Shown here piece after piece: positions 44,172 to 55,076 of a stretch of 64,000 nucleotides of DNA. Numbering within the stretch: the stretch's first letter is position 1; each line of letters opens with the position of its first letter. A program made the translations under genes and the position numbers. Source of the DNA: Trachythela sp. YZ-2020 (lineage: Eukaryota; Cnidaria; Anthozoa; Malacalcyonacea; Clavulariidae); contig JADLSH010000216.1 in the NCBI GenBank assembly GCA_016169945.1, forward strand, positions 1,035,001-1,099,000, written 5' to 3'. The notes below the pieces were generated by a model. The model ran no database searches, was not told the origin of the DNA, and was given only the letters and a program-made list of their open reading frames with translations.

Positions 44172-47100
44172 TTGTTGTTTATAACTATAATACTTCTGAT
44201 ATCTTTCGATTCTCCCAATACTGTTTTTCCCTTTCACACACTTGATGATGATAGCTTTGAATTAGAGATGTATCAGATGCAGCATGGTCGAGTGAATTTT
44301 GACGACGATAGGTTATTGAATTTAAAACTAAACCCATTGCATTGCCATCCCCAAGATAATTTGACTTTATCTTCCAACTTAGATCCGGACTCTAACTTTC
44401 CAAACAAAAATTTAGATTGCGATTTCTATACTGAATGTAGATTAAATAACTTGTTATGTAACTCATTCCAAAATACCAGTTATCTATCTTTCATGCACTT
44501 GAATATTCGTAGTTTAAACTGCAATCTAAATAGTCTGCAGTATTTGCTTGCAAGAATGAATAATCCGTTTTCGGTCATTGGAATTTCCGAAACTTGGCTT
44601 CAGGATTCAGTCCACTATGTTGACATTAATGGGTATAACTTTGTACACAACTATCGCACTAATAAAACCGGAGGTGGAGTTGGTCTGTATATCGCATCTA
44701 CACTTGATTACAAAGCCCGTCATGATTTGTGTTTTGATAATATTGAAATTGCTGAATCGTTATTCGTTGAGATTGCTAATCCCAAGGGTAAGAATTATGT
44801 TGTGGGAGTGATATATAGACCGCCCCACCAAAGTGTTGCTAATTTTATCAACGGGCTAAATATATTGATCGGTAAAGTCTCCAGAGATAACAAAAAATGT
44901 TATATCATGGGTGACTTTAACTTAGATTTACTAAACCAAAGTTTTCACCAGTTTACAAACGAGTTTCTTGATATAATGTATGCCAATATGTTTTCTCCCT
45001 TGATAACGCTTCCCACCAGAATAACATCACATTCTGCCACACTTATCGACAATATATTCTCCAACGATATTGAAAAATATGTTTTTAGTGGATTAGTCTT
45101 ATCTGATATTTCCGATCACTTACCTATTTTTGTTATTTCTAATGATAATGAACCGTTGGCAAATGAAGCATCATATACTGTCTTTCGCGACAAAAGCGAA
45201 AAAAACAAAACTGAATTCCGTAATCGTTTACGTGATTTTAATTGGTACGATCTCGAAAATATTTATGAGCCAAAAAAGGCCTACTCTAGTTTTTTAAATA
45301 AATTTAGTAATCTTTACAATTCTTGTTTTCCACTCAAAAAGATAAAAAACAAGAGGGCAACAGTTTTTAAACCTTGGCTTTCAAACGGCCTTTTAAAATC
45401 AATAAGACAAAAGAACCAGTTGTACAGGCGTTATTTAAATTCTCCAACCTTTCACAATACGGTTAGGTACAAAAGATTTAAGAATAAATTAAATCATTTG
45501 TTACGCATCGCGAAACGCCATTATTATGAGGAACAAATCGAGCATAACAAGACAAACTGTAAAAAAATCTGGAGTATCCTGAATGAAGTAATCAATAAAA
45601 ACAAACGGCAGAATAGCAAGCTTCCATCCACATTTGTAATTAACGATAACGATTGCTCAGACCCTACTACAATTGCCGATCAATTTTGCGATTATTTCTC
45701 TAATATAGGCCCCAATTTGTCCAAAAAGATACAAAATGTTCCGGTCTCCCACACTTCCTTTCTTACTGGTAATTTCACAAATACTATGTTTTTTGAGCCG
45801 ACTACAGAGCAAGAGATAATTGCCGTAGTCAAAACTTTCAGAAACGGTGTAGCTACTGGATATGACAATGTACCCATTAACACTGTTAAAGACTGCATCG
45901 ATTTAATCGCCAACCCTTTAACCCACCTCGTCAACTTGTCAATCTCATCCGGCATTTTCCCTGACCAACTAAAAATCGCTCGAGTTGTCCCAATCTTCAA
46001 AACTGGTGATCGACAAATATTACCAAATTACCGACCAATATCAATTCTGCCAATTTTCTCGAAAGTTTTTGAAAAAATTGCTTCTTATCGTTTAACCAGT
46101 TACATGGATAGCCTCAATATTCTCGTTGATAATCAGTATGGTTTTCGAAGCGGTCACTCAACTTCACTAGCCTTGTTGCACCTATACAACAAAATTTCAT
46201 CTGCTATTGATCTCAATGAATTTACAATTGGCATCTTCTTAGATCTATCCAAAGCTTTCGATACTGTTAACCATAGTATCTTGTTTGATAAACTCCAGCA
46301 TTATGGAATTCGTGGAGTAGCCCTTGATTGGTTTAAAAGTTACTTCAGTAACAGACTCCAATTTGTTCAGTTCAACGGGGTGTACTCGAAAAAAAACCCT
46401 ATTTATTGTGGTGTCCCCCAGGGTTCAATATTAGCCCCACTTCTCTTCTTGCTTTATATCAATGATATTTGCAACGTCTCAAACATCTTCCACTTCATCC
46501 TATTCGCTGATGACACAAACCTGTTTTATTCGCATAAAAACTTGCCGTTTCTTGTTGATCAAGTCAATGGTGAACTGGACAAACTGACCGTATGGCTCTC
46601 AGCAAATAAATTATCAATTAACTTGAAAAAAACTAACTTCATGATTTTTAGACCAAGACAAAAAAAGTTTCATATCAATTTTAAAATAGTCCTGAATAGC
46701 TTTGAAATTGATATGGTTGACGAGGTTAGTTTTCTCGGAGTTATTTTAGACACACATTTAACGTGGACGTCCCATATATCCCATGTGTCAAGAAAAATGT
46801 CCAAATCCATTGGAATTATCAAGAAAGCTAGTTTTTGCCTTCCGATACAATCCTTAACTACACTGTACTATGCCCTTGTTTATCCATACATGCAATATTG
46901 TATTCTAGTTTGGGGTTCAACCTATCCTTCAAACTTAAATCGCATTGTTCTATTGCAAAAGCGTTTGATCAGAATTGTTTCTAAGACTTCATATGATGCA
47001 CACACCAATCCCATTTTTAACGAGCTTGAGATTTTTCCATTTAATAAAATTTATCTGTTTTACTTAGGCTTGTTTATGCATCATTACCATAACCGAAAGT

Positions 47101-47327
47101 TACCATCTAATTTTGATGAGTTTTTTACATGTGTTAACCAAGTTCACAATTATAATACGCGTCAATCTAACTTGTACTTCCTACCATTTTGTAGAACAAA
47201 TCTTAGACAATTTGCAATTGTTTACCAAGGTGTTAAATTCTTTAACTCCCTCCCTAAAAATATTTATGATGCTTCATCCGTCTCCGGTTTTCGGAAAAAG
47301 CTTAAAGAATATATTTTTAAACTTTAA
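44172..47327 (+). CDS. LINE ORF2 polyprotein: AP endonuclease and reverse transcriptase
   Basis: Open from just after a stop at 44139-44141; first in-frame ATG at 44268 (MYQMQHGRV), so about 1,019-1,051 residues. Endonuclease at about 105-330: SFMHLNIRSLN, VIGISETWLQD, VGVIYRPPHQS, CYIMGDFNLDLL and LSDISDHLPIF contain the catalytic Asn, Glu, Asp-x-Asn and Asp-His pairs. Reverse transcriptase at about 590-850: NYRPISILPIFSKVFEK, GIFLDLSKAFDTVNHS, YCGVPQGSILAPLLFLLYIN and FADDTNLFYS (catalytic FADD near residue 778). The C-terminal thumb-type region includes LQKRLIRIVSKTSYDAHT. No frameshift or stop is present, unlike every other LINE in the window, so this insertion is young and may be mobile. 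Confidence 0.92.
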   Translation: MLFITIILLISFDSPNTVFPFHTLDDDSFELEMYQMQHGRVNFDDDRLLNLKLNPLHCHPQDNLTLSSNLDPDSNFPNKNLDCDFYTECRLNNLLCNSFQNTSYLSFMHLNIRSLNCNLNSLQYLLARMNNPFSVIGISETWLQDSVHYVDINGYNFVHNYRTNKTGGGVGLYIASTLDYKARHDLCFDNIEIAESLFVEIANPKGKNYVVGVIYRPPHQSVANFINGLNILIGKVSRDNKKCYIMGDFNLDLLNQSFHQFTNEFLDIMYANMFSPLITLPTRITSHSATLIDNIFSNDIEKYVFSGLVLSDISDHLPIFVISNDNEPLANEASYTVFRDKSEKNKTEFRNRLRDFNWYDLENIYEPKKAYSSFLNKFSNLYNSCFPLKKIKNKRATVFKPWLSNGLLKSIRQKNQLYRRYLNSPTFHNTVRYKRFKNKLNHLLRIAKRHYYEEQIEHNKTNCKKIWSILNEVINKNKRQNSKLPSTFVINDNDCSDPTTIADQFCDYFSNIGPNLSKKIQNVPVSHTSFLTGNFTNTMFFEPTTEQEIIAVVKTFRNGVATGYDNVPINTVKDCIDLIANPLTHLVNLSISSGIFPDQLKIARVVPIFKTGDRQILPNYRPISILPIFSKVFEKIASYRLTSYMDSLNILVDNQYGFRSGHSTSLALLHLYNKISSAIDLNEFTIGIFLDLSKAFDTVNHSILFDKLQHYGIRGVALDWFKSYFSNRLQFVQFNGVYSKKNPIYCGVPQGSILAPLLFLLYINDICNVSNIFHFILFADDTNLFYSHKNLPFLVDQVNGELDKLTVWLSANKLSINLKKTNFMIFRPRQKKFHINFKIVLNSFEIDMVDEVSFLGVILDTHLTWTSHISHVSRKMSKSIGIIKKASFCLPIQSLTTLYYALVYPYMQYCILVWGSTYPSNLNRIVLLQKRLIRIVSKTSYDAHTNPIFNELEIFPFNKIYLFYLGLFMHHYHNRKLPSNFDEFFTCVNQVHNYNTRQSNLYFLPFCRTNLRQFAIVYQGVKFFNSLPKNIYDASSVSGFRKKLKEYIFKL

Positions 47328-47619
47328 TTATGCACTGTTAAAAACTTGATCCTAATCCTAGTTTCGCACGTTTTCTCATGGACTATTTTTTCCTTTTCGT
47401 CCAAATTTTGTTTGTTGAATATTTACATATCATATTGTATCTTGCACGATTTGCTCCTGCTGTAAATACTAATTATTATGTATTAATTTAAACAAGGTAG
47501 CCCAAATCTATAAGCCCCCATGGTTTCTATTGGGCCTCCTTGCCTCATAAAATGTAATTTACATTGTGTTTTTTGTAAACTTCTTTATTGGCTAAATAAA
47601 TTGACTTGACTTGACTTGA

Positions 47620-49370
47620 ATGGTTAACCAGAAACAAGAGCACATAATCTGGTCAACCATTGACATGAAATACTTTCCATTTGACAAGTATAAATGCCCG
47701 GTGTTATAGACAGAGCAAATTAGTAAGGTGCATTGGGGCACATTGCATTATAATGGTCAACCCAAATAATACTGCAATATAAAATGTTTTGAAGTAACAA
47801 TTTCCTGCAAGAGCACAGAATTTTCTTATACTGTTTGCAGTTTACATGTTGTTTGTTTCTCAAACCCCCTGCCTTGGGAGAATTTGTCTTTTGTTGTGGC
47901 ATAGTGATTTGGTTGAAAATTCCCTGAACTGGGATATACAATATAATGAATTACTAATTTGTAAATATGGCAACAACATTTGGGGATTATTTGTTTCAGA
48001 CTTTTTAGGTTGTATAAAGCATATATTTCATCGCCTACCTTGACTGAGTAATTTATGTTTTGTTTCAATCTTGAAAGATCTCTGTATAATAATTTATGTG
48101 GGTTACAATGGTGAAACTTGTTCACAAAATTATGATTTCAGATTCATTGGAAAATTTTTATATTACATAAGTCAGCTGAGGTGTTTTGGCTCTTTCTCGA
48201 TATATGAGCAACCGAAAAAGGGCATTAGGGATTATTAGGGTTAGGTTGGGGGTTATGATTAGGGTTTTTGACTAGCCACCCGATCTGAACAGTTTCATGT
48301 AAACACAGGTAAAATTCTTCTATTACTGTCGTTCCAATTGAAGTGTAGAAAAACTAGCAAAAGAAGAAACCAATCAAATGCTCCGAGCAATTGGATTGGA
48401 CTTGCTAGTAGCCCATCAGAGGCTTTGTTTACAAAACTGGTTGTGAATTTCAATTTGCAATTTGTTCAAGACGTGTTGCAAATTGCTCAGAGCAATCTCC
48501 AAATCAAAATTGCAATATTGCATGACAATATTGCAATATTCCTCGGAACAGAATACCCGTTTTGACTGTAAAGGTTGTATTTAAAGTAATGTTACTGGCT
48601 TACTCTGAGTCGCTAATAATATAGCATGACAAAGACTTTACTTGATGTCAGTGCCATTTATTTATAAGGTTTATAAACAATTGCCAAAATACATTACTTT
48701 ACTACGCAATTTGGTACGGAATTCCTAGAGATCAATTCAAATTGATGTTTTAATCTTTCTTTCGGTGTTAAGAGCGATAGTTCGTTGGTTTTATATGCAA
48801 ATATAACGCGGCTAATTCAAATATTTAACGGAATTTCACAGTGACAATATACACAAAATATCACTGCCGATATTTTACAATTAAAAAACGTAAATAGCAA
48901 ATTAAACATAAAATAAATCTTACCTGTGAGTTCTTGAATATCATTTTGCACTTTGAGGGGAAAGATTTCTTCTTCATACAATAATAAATCGGGAAAATGC
49001 CAACCATAAAATATTTCAGATGAAAGAGAACAATTTCAATTTTCAAAGCGACGCTATCCCATAATGCTGTGCGTTCGAGAACTTAAACTAGGCACCAGTG
49101 CCCAGTGCATGCACGATCGAGTGCATGACATTGCTGAGTTGGCAATTTTAAAATAGTTTTATCTTTTCGAAAAAGGGAATAAACGTATATTATTCTATTA
49201 TCAGTTTGGTACCAATGATGAACCCCCCCCCCTCTTTTGATAACACGAAAGTGCGAAATTACTCCAGCAAGTTTATATATTGACAGTAAATTCACTTAAT
49301 CACATACGCCAAAAAGGGAAATCGCACTTAAAATCGCAGCAAAAATCGCCCGTGTAAACGGGCCTTTATG
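47620..49370. other. Right flank of the CACTA-like element, no clear gene
   Basis: Sequence near 47620-47960 partly resembles 42560-43080 on the other side of the LINE (gcaaattagtaag/gaattagtaag, aaggctccattgcaac). A telomere-like ttagggattattagggttagg lies at about 48226-48247. Only exon-like segment d (48934-49046) shows coding character. Confidence 0.4.
48934..49046 (-). other. Exon-like segment d inside the CACTA-like element
   Basis: Minus strand frame ALKIEIVLFHLKYFMVG then YCMKKKSFPSKCKMIFKNSQ, with donor tcacag|gtaaga at its 3' edge. Possible exon upstream of segments c, b and a on the minus strand. Confidence 0.35.
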
Positions 49371-49374
49371 TGTA

Positions 49375-49745
49375 AGTATGATTTTATGCAACTGTTTGAG
49401 TAAACTGTTACGCGTGTAAATGTCATTTGAGTAAGTTTACTCAACACCATTTTGCATTTACTCGCTAATTTGCGTAAAGGTTTTTATCATTACTCAACAA
49501 CTGAGTACAACATCAACTTTACTCAGACTAATGCGTAAGTATGATTTTACGCAACTGTTTGAGTAAACTGTTACGCATAATAAATTTCATTTGAGTAAAT
49601 TTACTCAAAATAATTGCGTAAATAACGCGATTTACTCAACATTGACTACGCAAACGTTTGAGGTAAATTATTTACTCAACTCATTTGCGTAAAATTACTC
49701 GAACTTTGAGTAAGAGGTACGATTTACTCAAATATGTGTGTTAAA
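49375..49745. repeat. Right subterminal repeats (ttgagtaa/ttactcaa, gcgtaa)
   Basis: More than fifteen copies of gagtaa/ttactc and several tgcgtaa, with the block gtatgattttatgcaactg...tgagtaaactgttacgc occurring twice (49378 and 49538). Confidence 0.8.
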
Positions 49746-50851
49746 CTAACGCAAAGTGAAAAATGCTTTTATATAAAAATGAATATTATAGGTATTGTAT
49801 GAATATATGTATGAATATTTTAGGTATTGCCCTTAAATCTTCCCCCAAATGGCATTTCAGAGACTGTAGATTTCAAAATCTGGCTGGGGAGATTTCAAAA
49901 TTTTCCATGGCGCCTGAACCGAAAAAGGCAGTTACACAAGTTCCCACTGCAAATAATTCCGAAAACACCAAAACTGATTAAGCTGTCCAAGTTTAATTCG
50001 ACGCCAAAAGGTGCACGAAATGGCTTTTCTAAGCCTCAATTTTTCAAATTTTCCCGGATTCCCAGACCACTTTTGACGCTTGTCCCAATGATCAGGCAAC
50101 AATTTCGAGTTCAATATAGCCAAGACAACGTGGAAACCTGCAGTGTGTTATAAATTTAAACTGGATTTTGTGATACTTTGCAAGACCCCAACCCGGTAAT
50201 AATTAAACCCCCTCTAATTGCTAGCAGTTATATGGCCGGGACATGGGCCCTTTTGCATATTTTGCCACACCACTTAAAAGATGCACTGAGGTCAGAGCAA
50301 TATCTCGGAAAATTTCTGCATTTATTTTTCGGAGCCTCAGGTGCACTGCAACCTACCCACTTGTAGTCTAGGACCTGTATATGAGTTTGTATGCATTTCA
50401 TTTAGGACAGATAATCTCAACTGTTTTAGGGCAAGTTGACCACGACGGTCAACATGGTAACGCTGCCCGAACCCCAATCCGGGGCGAAACGTCCGAAACG
50501 GACCACACCCAAAAACGACGCTTTCACCATGGTGCTATCTACCAAACCATAAAAGCTTTGGCTATTCTGAGGTGCTTATATGGTTCAGAGATAGTGCTTT
50601 TATGGGGGGTCATTGGTAAGTGTGAAATGCCTAGCACTGATATTTCACAAGAAAATGACCATACAATACTTATGGTCAAACGTCAATTTGTGGCTTACAA
50701 CTTCAGATAAACAGCATTGGACCTACATTACCTTTTTTCCTAAATCTTTTTGATAGAAACATAATTGGTACTTATTTAAGTATATTACCACTGTTTTGGT
50801 GTAAAATAGTAAATATTTTGTGACCGAAATAATAATTTGAAATGTACCTAC

Positions 50852-50953
50852 CTCCTGCAAATGGACGTATTTGGCCAAATTCGCCACTTTACTCCGCTGT
50901 TTATCACCGATACTCGTTGAAATCCTTCCAAATATGTAAGTCAGTTCAGACAT
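50852..50953 (-). other. Outward-facing first-exon-like frame, left arm
   Basis: Minus strand, ATG at 50953: MSELTYIFGRISTSIGDKQ ... LAKYVHLQE, 34 codons, ending at donor caggag|gtaggt. Identical in protein sequence to the right-arm copy. Looks like the first exon of a gene, but the rest was not found. Function unknown. Confidence 0.4.
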
Positions 50954-52206
50954 AATGGTATCAAGCACATTTTAAACAAGTTTTAACTAGGTTTCAAGTA
51001 TATCCTAGCTGTTTAACCATCGACAAGGTAAAACCTCAACTTTGTCCAAATTCGGCGCCATTGTGTCATCCCGTGTCGGTTGTCAACAATTCGGCCTCGT
51101 TATTCATCGATCCAAGCCATTTCGATTGCACTAGTAACAAATTTAACCCTTTATTATGGGTATGAAGATAAAAATATGAATAAAAGATACGAAATGCAGC
51201 ATTTTACCTCCCTGTAAAATGTTGCTTACGAGTCTTTCAAAACATTCCGTACAAATCTCACGTGGGCAAAGTGACAGGCCGTGACAGGGGGGGTGAATGT
51301 TTTTCACAAAGATAGAAGAAGGCTGCGTGTGACAACAGGGAACCCAAGCTGACTTAATTAACTTTAGTTGAATATAGACTAAAAACTGAACTATTAGTGA
51401 AAGCTAGCTCTAAAATGCGCTAAACTATACTGTTATTTACTGAATACTACTTTTTTAAACTAATTACATATTTTTTCTACATTTCTGTCCTCAGTTTTGT
51501 AAAAGTATAAACAGGAAAAAGTTCAACACCACTAACCAATAATATAAATGTTTGATAATATATACCTGTAGTTATTTTCATTAATATAATATTAGTAACA
51601 TTCTAAAAATAACAAGTCAGAGTTGCAGTTTATACTTGACGTTAAAATATGAACTTTATATAATATATTTGGACAAAAAATGTAGAAAAAATGTTATTAG
51701 TTTAAAAAAGTAGTATTCAGTAAATAACAGTATAGTTTAGGATGTATTTTAGAGTTAGCTTGCACTATTAATAGTTCAGTTTTTAGTCTATATTCAACTA
51801 AAGTTAATTAATTGGGTTCCCTGTTGTCACACGCAAGCCTTCTTCTATCTTCGTGAAAAATATTCACCCCCCCTGTCACGGCCTGTCACTTTGACCACGC
51901 GAGATTTGTACGGAATGTTTTGAAAGACTCGTAAGCAACATTTTACAGGGAGGTAAAATGCTGCATTTCGTATCTTTTATTCATATTTTTATCTTCATAC
52001 CCATAATAAAGGGTTAAAATTGTTACTAGTGTAATCGAAATGGCTTGAATGGAAGAATAACGAGGCCGAATTGTTGACAACCGACACGGGATGACACAAT
52101 GGCGCCGAATTTGGACAAAGTTGAGGTTTTACCTTGTTGATGGTTAAACAGCTAGGATCTACTTGAAACCTAGTTAAAACTTGTTTAAAATGTGCTTGAT
52201 ACCATT

Positions 52207-52308
52207 ATGTCTGAACTGACTTACATATTTGGAAGGATTTCAACGAGTATCGGTGATAAACAGCGGAGTAAAGTGGCGAATTTGGCCAAATACGTCCATT
52301 TGCAGGAG
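52207..52308 (+). other. Outward-facing first-exon-like frame, right arm
   Basis: Mirror of 50852-50953 on the plus strand: ATG at 52207, donor caggag|gtaggt after 52308. Keeping both ATG and donor in both arms could be due to recent palindrome formation or conversion between arms, not selection. Confidence 0.4.
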
Positions 52309-52949
52309 GTAGGTACATTTCAAATTATTATTTCGGTCACAAAATATTTACTATTTTACACCAAAACAGTGGTAATATACTTAAATAAGTACCAATTATG
52401 TTTCTATAAAAAAGATTTAGGGAAAAAGGTAATGTAGGTCCAATGCTGTTTATCTGAAGTTGTAAGCCACGAATTGACGTTTGACCATGAGTATTGTATG
52501 GTCATTTTCTTGTGAAATATCAGTGCTAGGCATTTCACACTTACCAATGAGCCCCCCTAAAAGCACTATCTCTGAACCACATAAGCACCTCAGAATAGCC
52601 AAAGCTTTTATGGTTTGGTAGATAGCACCATGACGAAAGCGTCGTTTTTGGGTGTGGTCCGTTTCGGACGTTTCGCCCCGGATTGGGGTTCGGGCAGCGT
52701 TACCATGTTGACCGCCATGGTCAACTTGCCCTAAAACAGTTGAGATTATCTGTCCTAAATGAAATGCATACAAACTCATATACAGGTCCTGGACTATTGA
52801 GTATAAAGACGAAAAAGAGGGACAAAAATAAAATAATGCAACTTTTGTTAATTAGTCACCAGAGATTAGTCACATTTCGATTTCATGTCCTGAATTTCCA
52901 GCTACCGCCTGGAAGTACAATTTCCGAAAAAAATATTTTTGTTTATAAG

Positions 52950-53053
52950 TACTATTTAAAACACGCGAGCAGGAGTGCTTTATCAGAATATAAAACGCGA
53001 GGCGAAGCCGAGTGTTTTGTATCTGATAAAGCACGAACTGCGAGTGTTTTAAA
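52950..53053. repeat. Imperfect palindrome (aaacacgcgag type), unit B
   Basis: Copy of 18928-19026. Followed at about 53217 by a short deletion relative to unit A and at 53471-53597 by the pair of 26-bp palindromes. Confidence 0.6.
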
Positions 53054-54184
53054 TGGCTTCAAAAACGACCCATCTTATTAGCTCATATAAAAACGAATTT
53101 TGAAAATTGTTGTCTTGAAAGCCGAGAAATTTCGACGAGAAAAACGAGCGGGTCTTTATCAACATATAAAGACACTGATTAAACATTAATTTCTTTTGTG
53201 TTTTCTTCATGGATTATTAAAAAGAGTGTTTCTCGTCTCGCTCCTTTAATTTAGAAACGTAAACAAAACAATTTTAATACGCGCTATAATCGAAATAAAT
53301 GTTTGATAAAACTGTCTCGACAACCAAAAAACGACGTTTCATTTTAAATAGTGTAGAACTAAATTATTTTGTAGTGAAATTGACAAGCAAATGAATTTTA
53401 TGCTTATGTAATCGGAGAATTTTTGAATTAATCGACTTCAAAATCTTTTTTTTGAACACATTTTTTCTCGTGTTTCTATACAGTTATAGAAACACTTGTA
53501 GTAGTTTGGCAGAACTCGAAATAACGTGGAAAAATTGGCCCTACCGGCTCGTTTTCCCAAACTCCCACGCGTGTTTCTATAACTGTATAGAAACACGGAA
53601 AATGTTTTCTATTTCTTAAATATTTCACAAAAATGCCATGAGGTTTCCCTCTATGATTCAGTGACACTGAGACTGCCATTGGAAATAATTATAATTTCAT
53701 GTAGCAATTGTTTAAAATTATATTACTCTTGACTTCGAAAGTTTGTTTGTAATTTAGAAAGTTCATTCCAAAGTTCAGAATTTTGTTTCAAAGTTGGTTT
53801 CCGATGTTCGATACAAATTAAGTTTCTTTACAAATTCAAACGTTGTGATTGCATGGCTAATGAAATAAGCTAGCCAATCAAATCGCGTAATACACAACCA
53901 TCGTAACCTTTCGTGAGCTATCGGAAACCAACTTTCAAACAAATTAACAAAATTCTGAACTTTGGAATGAACTTTCCAAATTACAAACAGTCATTCGAAG
54001 TCAGTAATACAATCGAGAGTAATACAATAATAGCATTATATAATTGGAGCGAGTTTAGAATTACCCCTAGGGAGAACAGTTTAGTACTGATAGAGCTGTC
54101 CAGTATAAAAAAGTTAGATAAAAATTTGTACATGTTTAAAGTACGGGGTTTTGAATCGATAATTTAAATATGAACATCATCAAG

Positions 54185-54588
54185 CAGGGCCGTAGCGAGC
54201 CGGGGGGGGATAACAAATTATCACCCAAATTTTACCTTTAATTTTACCTGATTAAGTCGGTATATTTTGTAAAGTGATAACTAAAATAAGATATTAAATT
54301 ACTTGAAATAATCTGATCTCTTTAAACCTCCATGCACATAACTGAAATTTTGTGCAAATTCGCTTCAGAAAACGCCAGAAATGCATGCGGTCCTGGAGCT
54401 TCAGAAATATAAAATTATTCCCAGTCCCCCTTATCTTTTCCACAACTCATTATTTGACAATGATAATCAATCGGAAAAGTCTATTACAATCATTACACTT
54501 CTGGTAAATTTTAACATTGAAGTTCAAATATATTTCTAGTAAAATTCTTTCACACCACCTCAACTCCAGATGGTTCGCTACGTCCCTG
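54185..54588. mobile_element. hAT-like MITE upstream of gene copy B
   Basis: Equivalent of 20130-20525: starts cagggccgtagcgag, ends gttcgctacgtccctg. Confidence 0.6.
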
Positions 54589-54807
54589 ATATCATGTACT
54601 TTATATCATGAATTAGTGACTAAGCAAATTAAATGATGATAATAGAATTATTAGTCTAATTAGAGCTTTTACAGCTACTGATTGTAAAAATGTCATGCGA
54701 GCAGCCGGCTATGTGGTCGTAGATATTTATTATTCACAAATATTAAGTTCTCATTTACTATAATATGCATTTTTATCATAACTTTAGAATTCTAGCCAGT
54801 CCTCAAC

Positions 54808-55076
54808 ATGTTGGCGAAAACCCTATTAGTTTTCCCTCTTATATTCTCCTCGGCAATGGCTCTGTCGTGTTCCATGACTGATTGGTCGACCAGTTTTGGC
54901 AAACCAGCCGCTACGCAACAACATTCAGGGCAGTACATCAATGGTTTTTATAGGAGCGCCCTAGGAAATGATAAACTTGCCCGTCTTGAAAAAGCGAGAT
55001 GTTGTGAACAGACTCGTCCCTACTGGTATCAACCAACACAGTGTATGTCCGCTGACTGGGTCAAGAGCTTTAACAA
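54808..55076 (+). CDS. Copy B exon 1: signal peptide and altered Cys-rich repeat 1
   Basis: Same leader as copy A. In repeat 1, eight codons of copy A that include YSYC are replaced by six others (AATQQH), losing one cysteine and breaking the repeat's usual cysteine spacing. Around it are about eleven single-codon replacements and one silent change (acg/aca). Donor aacaa|gtaaga unchanged. Confidence 0.8.

Larger units (their letters stand above)
43090..47620 (+). mobile_element. Full-length CR1/L2-superfamily LINE with both ORFs open
   Basis: Inserted in the CACTA-like element. About 130 nt of 5' leader, ORF1 (43220-44137), a 4-nt gap to the ORF2 frame, ORF2 (44172-47327), then a 3' UTR ending ggctaaataaattgacttgacttgacttgaa. 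The ttgac/ttgacttga 3' repeats are the short tandem tail typical of L2/CR1-like elements. Boundaries are approximate: the 5' edge is taken where leader sequence begins; ttaatgg/gaatggtt near the two ends may be the remains of a target duplication. Confidence 0.8.
40613..49758. mobile_element. 9.1-kb CACTA-like DNA transposon (host of a nested LINE)
   Basis: Absent from unit A (site at about 18080). The left end is cactgcaaaaaatccttgcg; the reverse complement of the right end is cactttgcgttag. Both ends carry dense subterminal repeats of ttgagtaa/ttactcaa and gcgtaa (40630-40870 and 49375-49745), as in CACTA/EnSpm and related elements that start CACT. No transposase could be recognised; a few exon-like minus-strand segments are listed separately. 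Subtracting the LINE leaves about 4.6 kb. Exact target duplication is unclear because some 20 nt at the right edge have no counterpart in unit A. Confidence 0.65.
50366..52793. mobile_element. 2.4-kb giant palindromic (foldback) element with 1.1-kb arms
   Basis: Left arm 50366-51487 and right arm 51672-52793 are reverse complements at roughly 95-98% by eye, around a 185-nt spacer. Ends are tagtctaggacctgtatatg and its near complement (catatacaggtcctggacta). Unit A shows the empty site ccacttgagtataaag (about 18768-18783). The trinucleotide ttg on both sides (50363-50365 and about 52796-52798) fits a 3-bp target duplication. The arms carry a repeated coding-like exon (listed separately). No transposase recognised. 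Confidence 0.85.

Noticed and set aside
48226..48247. Telomere-like ttaggg words
   Set aside because: Only two or three irregular ttaggg units, not a telomeric array.
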